From: Micromonospora sp. U21
GTDB lineage: Bacteria > Actinomycetota > Actinomycetes > Mycobacteriales > Micromonosporaceae
Direction: 5' to 3'
DNA: 64,000 nt
NCBI RefSeq assembly: GCF_018070045.1
Contig: NZ_JAGPYK010000030.1
Coordinates: 1 to 64,000 of the forward strand
Position 1 is the first letter of the stretch. Each line of letters begins with the position of its first letter. Shown piece by piece: positions 24,784 to 33,063 of this stretch. The translations under genes and the position numbers were made by a program. The notes beneath the pieces are model-generated. The model saw only the letters and a list, made by a program, of their open reading frames with translations, had not been told where the DNA came from and searched no databases.

Positions 24784-25140
24784 TCAGGAGGAGGCCGGCG
24801 TCGGTTCGCCGGCGACGGCCTGATCCACCGTCGGGTAGGTGTGCAGCACCTCGACCAGGCCGCTCACCTCGAGGATGCGCAGCACCCCCCGCTGCGGGGC
24901 GGCCAGCCGCACCACGCCGCCGGCCTCGTCGCAGCTGTTCTTGGCGCGGACGAAGACCGACAGGCCGGTCGAGTCGCAGAACGAGACGTCCGCCAGATCG
25001 AACACCAGCCGGTTGCGGCCCTTGTCGAGCAGGTCGGTGATCTGGTCCTGCAACTGGGGTGCGGTGGCCATGTCCAGCTCGCCCGCGACCGACACGACGA
25101 CCACGTCGCCGCGCTGTTCCGTGTGCACCGTCAAGGACAT
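24784..25140 (-). CDS. anti-sigma factor antagonist (STAS domain)
   Basis: 118 residues, a single STAS domain. ELDMATAPQL and the phosphorylation loop FCDSTGLSVFVRAK mark it as a SpoIIAA/RsbV-type protein; the Ser in DSTGLS is the expected kinase target. Unphosphorylated it would bind an RsbW-type anti-sigma kinase and free a sigma factor. ATG at 25140 follows a perfect AGGAGGT. It is divergent from the stressosome-like operon and may be a downstream target of the phosphatases encoded there. Confidence 0.92.
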   Translation of the reverse strand: MSLTVHTEQRGDVVVVSVAGELDMATAPQLQDQITDLLDKGRNRLVFDLADVSFCDSTGLSVFVRAKNSCDEAGGVVRLAAPQRGVLRILEVSGLVEVLHTYPTVDQAVAGEPTPASS

Positions 25141-25305
25141 TCGCCAGACCTCCTGTTATCGGGGGAACGGTATCCCACGATGGGGGTCGCACGCAGATCG
25201 GGAGCCGTGATCCGGTGGCCATCATCATTCCGTTGCCATGGGGCAAGTAGTTCAGCAGCCCCCGGTGATAGAGTCCGCCCGGTCCAGGTCGAGGGGGGTT
25301 TCGCA

Positions 25306-26166
25306 ATGGCGTTGAGCGCCGAGGAAAGTGGTCGACTCGCCGCGCTGCTCGGGGGGCACGCCGAGCAGGTCACGCAGCGGTGGACCGAGATCGTCGCCGG
25401 TTCGCTGCGTGGCCGGTTGAGCCAGGCCGAGCTGCGCCGGCAGGTCCAGGATCTGCACAGCGCCATCGTCACCACCAGCAAGCAGGGCGTCATCGACCTG
25501 TCCGCGGAGAACGCCGCCGAACTGCGCGCCGCGCTCTCCGAGCTGTCCCGTGGCCGGGCCCGGCAGGGCTTCTCCGCCACCGAGACCGCGATCAGCATCT
25601 TCGCGCTCAAGGAGGTGCTGGCCGGGCTCGCGGAGGAGGCCGGCGGCGCCACCGCGCTGCGCGACTACGTCGCCTTCTCCAATCTGGTCGACGAGCTGGG
25701 CCTGTTCACCTTCGAGAGCTTCGTCCGCACCCGGGAGAGCCTGATCGCCGATCAGGCCGAGCAGCTGCTCGAACTCTCCACGCCGGTGGTCAAGCTCTGG
25801 GAGGGCGTGGTCGCCGTCCCGCTGGTCGGCACCCTGGACTCGGCCCGGGCCCAGGTGGTCATGGAGCGGCTGCTGCAGACCCTGGTCGACACCGGCTCCC
25901 CGTACGCGATCATCGACATCACCGGCGTCCCGGCGGTCGACACCCAGGTCGCCCAGCACATCCTGAAGACCGTGGTGGCCGCCCGCCTGATGGGCGCCGA
26001 CTGCATCATCTCCGGCATCCGCCCGCAGATCGCGCAGACCATCGTCGCGCTCGGCATCGAGTTCGGTGACATCGCCACCAAGGCGACCCTCGCCGACGCG
26101 CTGCGCCACGTGCTGCGGCTCAACGGGGTGGAGACCGCCCGCCGGCAGCCACGCCGGGACGTCTGA
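25306..26166 (+). CDS. rsbR: RsbR-type stressosome protein
   Basis: 286 residues: an N-terminal helical RsbRD-like sensor domain (about residues 1-150, HAEQVTQRWTEIVAGSL) and a C-terminal STAS domain (about 160-275, AIIDITGVPAVDTQVAQHIL). The Thr of VDTQVA occupies the phosphorylated position. In Bacillus RsbR and RsbS build the stressosome shell that holds the kinase RsbT. ATG at 25306 follows GAGGGGGG. First gene of a six-gene coupled operon; the TGATG overlap joins it to the next. Confidence 0.88.
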   Translation: MALSAEESGRLAALLGGHAEQVTQRWTEIVAGSLRGRLSQAELRRQVQDLHSAIVTTSKQGVIDLSAENAAELRAALSELSRGRARQGFSATETAISIFALKEVLAGLAEEAGGATALRDYVAFSNLVDELGLFTFESFVRTRESLIADQAEQLLELSTPVVKLWEGVVAVPLVGTLDSARAQVVMERLLQTLVDTGSPYAIIDITGVPAVDTQVAQHILKTVVAARLMGADCIISGIRPQIAQTIVALGIEFGDIATKATLADALRHVLRLNGVETARRQPRRDV

Positions 26167-26576
26167 TGGAGCGGGTGCCGATCCTCAAGATCGGTGACAT
26201 CCTGCTCGTCTCCATCCAGCTCGACATGTCCGACCAGACCGCGGTCGCGCTCCAGGAGGACCTCGCCGAGCGGATCGTGGCCACCGGCTGCCACGGCGTC
26301 ATCATCGACATCACCGCGCTGGACATCGTCGACTCCTTCGTCGGGCGGATGCTCTCCACCATCGCGTCGATCTCCAAGGTGCTCGACGCGGAGACGGTGG
26401 TGGTCGGGATGCGCCCCGCCGTCGCCATCACCCTGGTCGAACTCGGGCTGTCGCTGAACGGCATCCGTACCGCGCTGAACGTCGAGCGCGGCATGGAGCT
26501 GATCGCGGCGGCCCGCGCCGACGAGCTCGACTACCAGCTCGACGACGATCCGGACGCCGAGACGGCCACGCCGTGA
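26166..26576 (+). CDS. rsbS: RsbS-type single STAS stressosome scaffold
   Basis: 136 residues, one STAS domain with a short acidic tail (YQLDDDPDAETATP). MERVPILKIGDILLVSIQLD is typical of RsbS N-termini, and DIVDSFVGRML holds the Ser that RsbT phosphorylates to release itself. Starts at ATG 26166, overlapping the rsbR stop by one base, and its stop is overlapped by the next start. Forms the stressosome core with RsbR. Confidence 0.92.
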   Translation: MERVPILKIGDILLVSIQLDMSDQTAVALQEDLAERIVATGCHGVIIDITALDIVDSFVGRMLSTIASISKVLDAETVVVGMRPAVAITLVELGLSLNGIRTALNVERGMELIAAARADELDYQLDDDPDAETATP

Positions 26577-26992
26577 CCGCGGGCATCGACCTGGGCCACC
26601 CGCAGGCGCAGGCGATCCGGAGCGACGAGGACGTGGTGCGCGTCCGGCAGCTGGTCCGCGCCGTGGCGGTGGCCGTCAAGCTCTCCCTGGTCGACCAGAC
26701 CAAGGTGGTCACCGCGGCGAGTGAGCTGGCCCGTAACACCCTGGTGTACGGCGGCGGCGGCACGGTGGAGGTGACGACCGTGGACAACGGACGGCGCCGC
26801 GGCGTCCAGATCGTCTTCGTCGACTCCGGGCCCGGCATCGCCGACCTCGACCTGGCCTTCACCGACGGCTACACCACCGGCGGTGGGCTCGGTCTCGGTC
26901 TCAGCGGCGCCCGGCGACTCGTCGACGAGTTCCAGATCGAGACGTCGGCGGAGACCGGCACCCGCATCACGGTCACCAAGTGGTCCCGGTGA
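26573..26992 (+). CDS. rsbT: RsbT-type serine/threonine kinase
   Basis: 139 residues, a small GHKL ATPase. N-box ASELARNTLVYGGGG, G1 box VDSGPGIADLD and G2 GGGLGLGLSGARRLVDE are intact, so it should be an active kinase. It phosphorylates RsbR and RsbS and, once freed, activates a PP2C partner. GTG at 26573 overlaps the rsbS stop by 4 nt. Order rsbR-rsbS-rsbT is the canonical stressosome module. Confidence 0.93.
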   Translation: MTAGIDLGHPQAQAIRSDEDVVRVRQLVRAVAVAVKLSLVDQTKVVTAASELARNTLVYGGGGTVEVTTVDNGRRRGVQIVFVDSGPGIADLDLAFTDGYTTGGGLGLGLSGARRLVDEFQIETSAETGTRITVTKWSR

Positions 26993-28002
26993 ACGGGGAC
27001 CCGGTCACCGACAGCGGCATCTGGTTCCGGGTGGAGGCCGGCAGCACGGCCAGCGCCGTCCGGCGCGCCGCCGAGCGCCTCGGCGAGCAGGTGCAGCTGG
27101 GCCAGCCGCGCATCGCCGACCTGGCCATCGTCGCCGCGGAGCTGACCAGCAACCTGGTCAAGCACGCCAACGAAGGTGTCCTGCTGCTCCGGCCGGTACG
27201 ACGCGCCGGGCAGGCCGGCGTGGAGCTGGTGGCCATCGACTCCGGGCCCGGCATGGCCGACCTGACCCTCTCGTCCCAGGACGGGCACTCCACCGCCGGC
27301 ACGCTCGGCATCGGTCTGGGCGCCATCGTCCGGCAGGCGAGCTGGTTCGACGGGTACTCCCTGCCCGACCGGGGCACCGTCCTCGCCGTGCAGGTCTGGC
27401 CGGCCGAGCCGGCTCAACCCTCCTGGGCGGGCGCTCTCACCCGGCCGCTGACCGGCGAGACGGTCAGCGGCGACGGGTACGCCGTCCGGGTGGCCGACGG
27501 CAGGCACCAGGTGCTGGTCAGCGACGGCCTGGGACATGGTCCGCTGGCCGCCGCCGCCACCGAGGCGGCGGTGACCGCGTTCCGCGACGCGCCGGCGGGC
27601 CCCCCACAGGCGGTCGTCAGCCATCTGCACCGGGCCATGTCGTACACCCGCGGCGCGGCGCTGGCAGTCGCCGAGCTGGCGCCGGAGGCCGGGGTGCTGC
27701 ACTACGCCGGGTTGGGCAACATCGCCGCCGTGGTGATCGAGGGCGACGGCCAGCGCCGGGGCCTGGTGTCGCTGCCCGGCATCGCCGGGCACCAGCGACC
27801 GACGGTCCGGGGGTACGACTACTCCTTCGGCCCCGGCGCCCGGCTGGTGATGCACAGCGACGGAGTGGTCGACCGCTGGCGGTTGACCGACTATCCGGGC
27901 CTGGCCGAGCGGTCTCCGCTGGTGATGGCCGCGACCCTGCTGCGCGACGCCGGGGTGCGGCGCGACGACGCCTGCGTGCTGGTCGCGAGGTCCTGGGCAT
28001 GA
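26989..28002 (+). CDS. HATPase-PP2C protein, RsbX-like
   Basis: 337 residues. An N-terminal GHKL-type domain (VAAELTSNLVKHANEG; AIDSGPGMADL; LGIGLGAI) is fused to a SpoIIE-type PP2C domain (ADGRHQVLVSDGLGHGPLAA; VMHSDGVVD). The phosphatase half resembles RsbX, which resets the stressosome by dephosphorylating RsbR/RsbS. GTG at 26989 is chosen for its GTGA overlap with rsbT; GTG at 26980 is also possible. The fusion of kinase-like and phosphatase halves suggests both directions of control in one chain. Confidence 0.85.
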   Translation: MNGDPVTDSGIWFRVEAGSTASAVRRAAERLGEQVQLGQPRIADLAIVAAELTSNLVKHANEGVLLLRPVRRAGQAGVELVAIDSGPGMADLTLSSQDGHSTAGTLGIGLGAIVRQASWFDGYSLPDRGTVLAVQVWPAEPAQPSWAGALTRPLTGETVSGDGYAVRVADGRHQVLVSDGLGHGPLAAAATEAAVTAFRDAPAGPPQAVVSHLHRAMSYTRGAALAVAELAPEAGVLHYAGLGNIAAVVIEGDGQRRGLVSLPGIAGHQRPTVRGYDYSFGPGARLVMHSDGVVDRWRLTDYPGLAERSPLVMAATLLRDAGVRRDDACVLVARSWA

Positions 28003-29360
28003 CCGGGGAGCCGACCACGCTGCCACTGCTGCAGATGGTGCTCCGGGTCGAGCAGGACATCTTCGTGATCCGCCAGCGGGGCCGCGAGGTGGCCACGGTG
28101 GTCGGCCTGGAACACCAGGACCAGATCCGGATCGCCACCGCTCTCAGCGAGGTGGCCCGGGACCTGCTCCGCGCGGTCGGGGGAGCGGACGTCTCCTTCC
28201 ACGTCGACGCGGGCGCCGACGGTCGGTTCCACCTCCGCGCGGACCTGGCTCCGGTGGCCCCGCTGCCGGACGGCCGGTACGAGCCGCAGTCCGGCGCGGT
28301 GTCCCGGCTGGTCGACACGCTGAGCGTGTCGACCGTCGAGGGGGTTACGGTCGTGAGGATGTCCCGACGAGTCCCGGCCAACGCGCCGACGCCAACCCCG
28401 GAGCGGCTCGCCGAGTTCCGCGCTGAACTCGGCCGTAGCGCGCCGGCCAGCGCCCTGGACGAGCTGACCGTGCAGAACGGGCAGCTCATCGCGGCGCTCG
28501 ACGAGGTGCGTAGCCAGCGCGACGAGCTCGCGGTGCTGAACGAGGAGCTGGCCGAGACCAACCGTGGCGTGCTGGCGCTCTACAACCAGCTCACCGAGGA
28601 GCTGGAGGAGACCAACCGGGGCGTGGTCGCCCTCTACGCCGAGCTGGACGAGAAGTCGGCCCAGCTGCGCGCGGCGAGCGAGTCGAAGAGCCGGTTCCTG
28701 GCCAACGTGAGCCATGAGTTGCGGGCCCCGGTCACCGCGATCATCGGGTTGGGGCGGCTGCTCTCCGACTCCGCCTCCGACCCGCTCACCGCCGAGCAGG
28801 CTCGCCAGGTCGATCTGATCCGCTCCTCCGCGGCGGACCTGCTCGGGCTGGTCAACGAGCTGCTGGACCTGGCCAAGGCGGAGTCCGGCCGGATCGAGCC
28901 GGACTGGGCCGAGGTGGACCTGCGCCCGGTCTTCGGCCAGCTGCGCGGGACGCTGCGCGCGTTGGCCACCCGGCCGGAGGTGGAGCTGGTGGTGGAGGAG
29001 CCGCCCGCGCCGGCCGTGCTGCGCACCGACGAGGTGCTGCTCGGCCAGGTGCTGCGCAACCTGCTGCACAACGGGTTGAAGTTCACCGCACGGGGCGAGG
29101 TGCGGCTGCGAGCCAGGCAGCGTGACGACCGATGGACCTTCACGGTCAGCGACACCGGCCCGGGCATCGCCCCCGAGCTGCACGAACGGATCTTCGAGGA
29201 GTTCTACCAGGTGCCGGGTGCGACCCGGGTCGGCGGCACCGGCCTCGGCCTGCCGTACGCCCGGCGCCTGGTGACACTGCTCGGCGGGACGCTGGAGTTG
29301 ACCAGCGAGCCGGGCCGGGGCAGCACATTCACGGTCTCCCTGCCCGTGGGCGGAGCGTGA
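27999..29360 (+). CDS. stressosome-linked sensor histidine kinase
   Basis: 453 residues. Residues 1-130 form an N-terminal domain with a GHKL-like look (SEVARDLLRAVGGADVSFHV), then a coiled coil with tandem ELxETNRGVxALY repeats (about 175-225), a HisKA domain (FLANVSHELRAPVTAIIGLG, His at about 241) and a HATPase_c domain (NLLHNGLKFTARGE, DTGPGIAPEL, GTGLGLPYARRL). No membrane helices, so it is cytosolic and may bind the stressosome. ATG at 27999 overlaps the previous stop by 4 nt; the next start overlaps its own stop (GTGA). Confidence 0.88.
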   Translation: MTGEPTTLPLLQMVLRVEQDIFVIRQRGREVATVVGLEHQDQIRIATALSEVARDLLRAVGGADVSFHVDAGADGRFHLRADLAPVAPLPDGRYEPQSGAVSRLVDTLSVSTVEGVTVVRMSRRVPANAPTPTPERLAEFRAELGRSAPASALDELTVQNGQLIAALDEVRSQRDELAVLNEELAETNRGVLALYNQLTEELEETNRGVVALYAELDEKSAQLRAASESKSRFLANVSHELRAPVTAIIGLGRLLSDSASDPLTAEQARQVDLIRSSAADLLGLVNELLDLAKAESGRIEPDWAEVDLRPVFGQLRGTLRALATRPEVELVVEEPPAPAVLRTDEVLLGQVLRNLLHNGLKFTARGEVRLRARQRDDRWTFTVSDTGPGIAPELHERIFEEFYQVPGATRVGGTGLGLPYARRLVTLLGGTLELTSEPGRGSTFTVSLPVGGA

Positions 29361-30901
29361 CGGTGGACGGCGGGCCGGCGACCGTTCTGGTGGTCGATGA
29401 CAGTCGTACAAAGCGTTACCTGCTGGTCAGCTGGCTGACCCGCGCCGGCTTCACCGTGCTGGAGGCGGAGAACGGCGCCGAGGCGCTGGCGCGGGTCGAG
29501 GTGGACCGGATCGACCTGGTGGTGCTCGACGTCCGGCTGCCCGACCTGAGCGGCTACGAGGTCTGCGAACGGATCAAGGCGACGCACCCGGCGATGCCGG
29601 TGATCCACGTGTCGGCGCACGCCGTGGACGTCGCCGACCGTGCCCAGGGCCTGACCCGGGGTGCCGACGCCTACCTGACCGAGCCGATCGAGCCCGAGGA
29701 GCTGATCGCCACCACCCGGGCGGTGCTGCGCTACTACCAGGCCCGGCAGCGCGCCGAACTGCTCGCCGAGCGGCTGCTCGGGCTGGCCGACACGACGGTG
29801 GCGGTGCACGCCGCGCCGACCTTCACGCGGCTGCTGGAGGCCGCCGCGGCGGGCGCCGCGCAGATCTTCAAGAGCCCGGCGGCGGTGATCGCCGAGACGT
29901 TCGACGGTGACTGCCTCGCTGGAATCTGCGCCCGGCCCGGCGCCGAGGCCACCGTGGTGCCCTGGGTCGTCGACGACACCGGGGTGCCCACCGGCTCGAC
30001 GGTCCGGGTGGAGGCGCCGGCGAGTTGGGGGCTGCTCGACTGGCCGGCGGACGACTCGGTGACCGTGGCCGCCGCCCGGCTGCGCGAGGACCGGGCTCCG
30101 CTGTACGTGGTGGTCCCGACCGCCACCCAGACCGCCCGGACCCCGGTGCTGGTGCAGCTCGCCCAGGCCGTCGCGGCGGCGGTGGAGGCCCAGCGCTCGT
30201 TCGACGAGGAGCACCGGATCGCGGTGACCCTTCAGCGCAGCCTGCTCCCACGCCGGCTGCCCGACGTGGTCGGGCTGGACCTCGCGGTGCGCTACGAGCC
30301 GGCCAGCGCCCAGACCGAGGTGGGCGGTGACTTCTACGAGCTGGTGATGCTCGACGGGCACCTGCTGCTGGCGATCGGCGACGTGGCCGGCCACTCGCTG
30401 CACGCGGCGACCGTCATGGCCGAGCTGCGGCACGCGGTGCGGGCGTACGCGGTCGAGGGGCACCAGCCCGGCGATATCCTGCACCGGGTCAACGAGCTGA
30501 TGCGCACCCTGCTGCCGAACGAGGTGGCCACTCTCTGCGTGCTTCTGCTGCACCCGCCGAGCGGGCGGGTCCGGCTGGCCAGCGCCGGTCACCTGCCGCC
30601 CGTGCTCAGCCTGGACGGCAAGGTCGAGTTCGTGCAGCACTCGGCGCCGCTGCTCGGCGTCCGCGCGCCCCGTCCGGCCGACCTGGAGTTCGTGCTGCCG
30701 GCCGGGGCCACGCTGGTGTTCTACACCGACGGGCTGATCGAGCGTCGGGACGCCACCATCGACGAGGGGCTGGCCGCGCTCGCCGCGCTGTCCAGGACGG
30801 TGGACGCCGACCTGGAGCGGTTCTGCACCCGACTGTTGGTGGAGCTGGCCCCACCGGAGATCCAGGACGACGTTGCCGTGATCGTGCTGCGTCGCAACTG
30901 A
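29357..30901 (+). CDS. response regulator with PP2C output (RsbU-like)
   Basis: 514 residues. The N-terminal receiver (VLVVDDSRTKRYLLVSW; phospho-acceptor Asp in LVVLDVRLPDLSGYE) lacks the conserved Lys: YLTEPIEPEEL has Glu where Lys is usual. A middle GAF-like domain (about 140-290) and a SpoIIE PP2C domain follow (EVGGDFYELVMLDGHLLLAI, GDVAGHSLHAATVMAEL, FYTDGLIERR, QDDVAVIVLRR). It should dephosphorylate an STAS antagonist such as the one at 24784-25140 when phosphorylated by the upstream kinase. Last gene of the operon. Confidence 0.88.
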   Translation: MTVDGGPATVLVVDDSRTKRYLLVSWLTRAGFTVLEAENGAEALARVEVDRIDLVVLDVRLPDLSGYEVCERIKATHPAMPVIHVSAHAVDVADRAQGLTRGADAYLTEPIEPEELIATTRAVLRYYQARQRAELLAERLLGLADTTVAVHAAPTFTRLLEAAAAGAAQIFKSPAAVIAETFDGDCLAGICARPGAEATVVPWVVDDTGVPTGSTVRVEAPASWGLLDWPADDSVTVAAARLREDRAPLYVVVPTATQTARTPVLVQLAQAVAAAVEAQRSFDEEHRIAVTLQRSLLPRRLPDVVGLDLAVRYEPASAQTEVGGDFYELVMLDGHLLLAIGDVAGHSLHAATVMAELRHAVRAYAVEGHQPGDILHRVNELMRTLLPNEVATLCVLLLHPPSGRVRLASAGHLPPVLSLDGKVEFVQHSAPLLGVRAPRPADLEFVLPAGATLVFYTDGLIERRDATIDEGLAALAALSRTVDADLERFCTRLLVELAPPEIQDDVAVIVLRRN

Positions 30902-30930
30902 ACCGATGTCGGTCCGGTCCCGCCGAGCAC

Positions 30931-31728
30931 TCAGTGGACCGATCGGGCGTACGCGGCGGGTGACACGCCCGCGACGGCCGTGAAGTCACGGACCAGGTGG
31001 GCCTGGTCGCTGTAGCCGAGGTCGGCGGCGAGGCCCGCCCAGTTCAGCGGGCCGCCGGCGGCCTGCTCGACGGCCTCCTGGAGGCGGTAACGGCGGATCA
31101 CCCACTTCGGGCCGACCCCCACGTACTCCGTGAACAGCCGTTGCAGCCGGCGGACCGGGAGGTCGTGGCGTGCGGCGAAGTGGTCGACCCGCAGCACCGT
31201 CCGGTCCGTCCGGATCGCCTCGGCCAGCCGGACGGCCTCCTCGGCCGTTGGGTCCGGCTCGGGCGCCCAGGCGGTGAGCAGGGCGTCCAGTGCGCGGTGG
31301 CGCTCGCCGTCTGTGCCCGCGCACACCGGACCGTCGGGCCGGGCCAGCCGGCCGGCGGGCAGCGGCAGCCGGCGGCCGGTCAGCTCGGCGACCGACCGAC
31401 GCCAGAACGGATGGAAGCCACCGGGCCGGAACTGGACCCCGCAGACCCGGCCGGTTCCGGTGAGGGTGATTCGGAACAGGTTGCGGCCCACCCCGGCCAC
31501 CTCGCCGGCCTCCGGCCCGGCGCCGTCGCGCCGGAACACCACGTTCACTGCCGGGTGCGGCACGAGCCGCTGCTCGAACGGTGCGCTCAACGCCCAGTCG
31601 ATCAGCCAGTAGTGCTCGACCCACGGGCGTAGCGACTCCGCCGGCAGGTGCCGGCGGAAGTGAACCTCGCGCAGCAACCGGCCCGGGTCCAGGATGCCCC
31701 GGCTGTCGCCACGCGGTCGCTGTCGCAT
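30931..31728 (-). CDS. AraC family transcriptional regulator
   Basis: 265 residues. An N-terminal domain of the DUF6597 type (HYWLIDWALSAPFEQRLVPH, VNVVFRR, VCGVQFRPGGFHPFW) precedes the double HTH (FAARHDLPVRRLQRLFTEYV, and WAGLAADLGYSDQAHLVRDF with SPAAYARSVH). The start ATG at 31728 is chosen over 31767 because GAGGGTGG lies upstream and the longer start would overlap the divergent promoter. Divergent from the TIGR03086 gene, which it may regulate. The function of the N-terminal ligand domain is not known. Confidence 0.85.
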   Translation of the reverse strand: MRQRPRGDSRGILDPGRLLREVHFRRHLPAESLRPWVEHYWLIDWALSAPFEQRLVPHPAVNVVFRRDGAGPEAGEVAGVGRNLFRITLTGTGRVCGVQFRPGGFHPFWRRSVAELTGRRLPLPAGRLARPDGPVCAGTDGERHRALDALLTAWAPEPDPTAEEAVRLAEAIRTDRTVLRVDHFAARHDLPVRRLQRLFTEYVGVGPKWVIRRYRLQEAVEQAAGGPLNWAGLAADLGYSDQAHLVRDFTAVAGVSPAAYARSVH

Positions 31729-31759
31729 TTTTTCAAGACCACCCTCATACGCTGGCCCT

Positions 31760-32341
31760 ATGGCCACTCAGACTAGCGATCTGCTGGCGGCTGCCGCGCC
31801 GCGAACCGTCGATGTGGTGCGCGGCGTCGCCGACGACCAGCTCGACCTGCCCACGCCGTGCCGCGACTACGTGGTCCGCGACCTGCTCAACCATCTGTAT
31901 GAGGTGGTGGTGAACTTCCAGCAGCTCGCCGGGAAGCGGCCGGTGGAATGGTCCGAGAAGCCCGACCACCTCGCCGACGGCTGGCGGGACCGGTTCGAGA
32001 CGGAGACCGGCCGGCTGATCGCCGCCTGGTCGGACCCGTCCGCCCTGGAGGGTGTCTCGCCCGGCATGGGCATGCCGCAGACCGTCATCGGCGGCATGGC
32101 GCTGCTGGATCTGACCGTGCACGGCTGGGACCTCGCCGTCGCCACCGGTCAGGCGTACGAGCCGGCCCCCGAGGCGGTGGCCGAGCTGCACGGCCTGGTC
32201 GAGCAGTTGGGCCCGACCGCCCGCAAGATGGGCGTCTTCGCCGACCCGGCGCCGGCGCTCAGCCCCACCACCCCCGACCTGCCCAACCTCGACCACCTCC
32301 TGGCCCAGACCGGCCGCGCCCCCACCTGGCCCACCCCCTGA
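31760..32341 (+). CDS. TIGR03086 family metal-binding protein (DinB/MDMPI-like)
   Basis: 193 residues. Four-helix DinB-type protein: residues 15-45 have TVDVVRGVADDQLDLPTPC and VRDLLNHLYEVVV (first metal His), and LLDLTVHGWDLAVATGQ gives the second His-x-x-x-Asp-like element, together the usual TIGR03086 pattern. Homologues include mycothiol-dependent enzymes. The ATG at 31760 has TACGCT 6 nt upstream, indicating a leaderless message. Start and domain are clear, the reaction is not. Confidence 0.85.
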   Translation: MATQTSDLLAAAAPRTVDVVRGVADDQLDLPTPCRDYVVRDLLNHLYEVVVNFQQLAGKRPVEWSEKPDHLADGWRDRFETETGRLIAAWSDPSALEGVSPGMGMPQTVIGGMALLDLTVHGWDLAVATGQAYEPAPEAVAELHGLVEQLGPTARKMGVFADPAPALSPTTPDLPNLDHLLAQTGRAPTWPTP

Positions 32342-32391
32342 CGGCCCCTCGCCCTCGCCCCCGCCGCCTGTCCCCGCCCCGCCCCCTTTCC

Positions 32392-32456
32392 CCGGTGATC
32401 ATGAAGTTGTTGCTGGTCGGCGCGGCGTGTCGTGGCAATAACTTCATGATCACCGG
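32392..32456. repeat. long palindrome CCGGTGATCATGAAGTT...
   Basis: Arms CCGGTGATCATGAAGTTGTT (32392-32411) and AATAACTTCATGATCACCGG (32437-32456) pair with one mismatch. The structure lies in the gap between the TIGR03086 gene and the PadR gene. It can terminate the upstream gene, but the AT-rich arms differ from the surrounding DNA, which fits a dispersed palindromic element. Confidence 0.75.
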
Positions 32457-32491
32457 CGGTGGGCGGGTGGGTAGGGGGCGGGGGAGGGTTG

Positions 32492-32520
32492 TTGACACGG
32501 GTATTCGCTGAGTGAATAGT
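32492..32520 (+). promoter_or_regulatory. promoter and palindromic operator of the PadR-ABC-FtsX operon
   Basis: TTGACA (32492-32497), 17 nt, AATAGT (32515-32520), then 6 nt to GTG 32527. TATTCGCTGAGTGAATA (32502-32518) is a near-perfect palindrome covering spacer and -10. PadR sites of the form ATTCACTGAGTGAAT are known to me for this regulator class, so autorepression is likely and the transcript should be leaderless. Confidence 0.7.
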
Positions 32521-32526
32521 TGAGGC

Positions 32527-33063
32527 GTGTCCACGCCGCATGTTCTGCTCGGGTTGCTCGCCGGTGGCAGCCGGCACGGCTATGAGCTCAAGCGTGCGCA
32601 CGACGAGCGGCTGCCCCGGGCTCGGCCGCTGGCCTTCGGGCAGGTCTACGCCACTCTCGGCCGACTGCAACGCGACGGCCTGGTGGCCGCCGCCGGCCAG
32701 GATCGGGCGGCCGGCCCCGACCGCACGGCATACGCGCTGACCGGCGAGGGCCGGGCCACGCTCGACCGGTGGCTGTCCGCGGTGGAGCCACCGATGCCAT
32801 ACGTGGCCAGCACGCTCTTCGCCAAGGTCGTGGTGGCGCTGCTGGTCGCCGACGCCGACCGGGCACGGTCCTACCTGATCGCCCAGCGCGCCGCGCACAC
32901 CGCGCGGCTGCGCGAGCTGACCGCGGCCAAGGCCGACCCGGCCGCCACCCTCAGCGACGTGGTGGCGGCCGACTTCGCGATCGCCCACCTCGATGCGGAC
33001 CTGCGGTGGCTGCACACCACGCTGGACCGGGTCGCCGACTGGCACCGGGAGGTGCACCCGTGA
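32527..33063 (+). CDS. PadR family regulator controlling an ABC exporter
   Basis: 178 residues with the full two-domain PadR form: N-terminal winged helix (HVLLGLLAGGSRHGYELKRA, GQVYATLGRLQRDGLVAAAG, YALTGEGRATLDRWL) and a C-terminal helical Vir-like dimer domain (about 90-178). GTG at 32527 lies 6 nt after the -10 box. The stop is overlapped by the ABC gene start (GTGA). It should repress the operon until an inducer, perhaps a toxic compound exported by the pump, binds. Confidence 0.9.
   Translation: MSTPHVLLGLLAGGSRHGYELKRAHDERLPRARPLAFGQVYATLGRLQRDGLVAAAGQDRAAGPDRTAYALTGEGRATLDRWLSAVEPPMPYVASTLFAKVVVALLVADADRARSYLIAQRAAHTARLRELTAAKADPAATLSDVVAADFAIAHLDADLRWLHTTLDRVADWHREVHP

Noticed and set aside
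30909..30942. Terminator TCGGTCC/GGACCGA between convergent genes
   Set aside because: Only 7 bp arms with a 20-nt loop; too weak to list as a feature.
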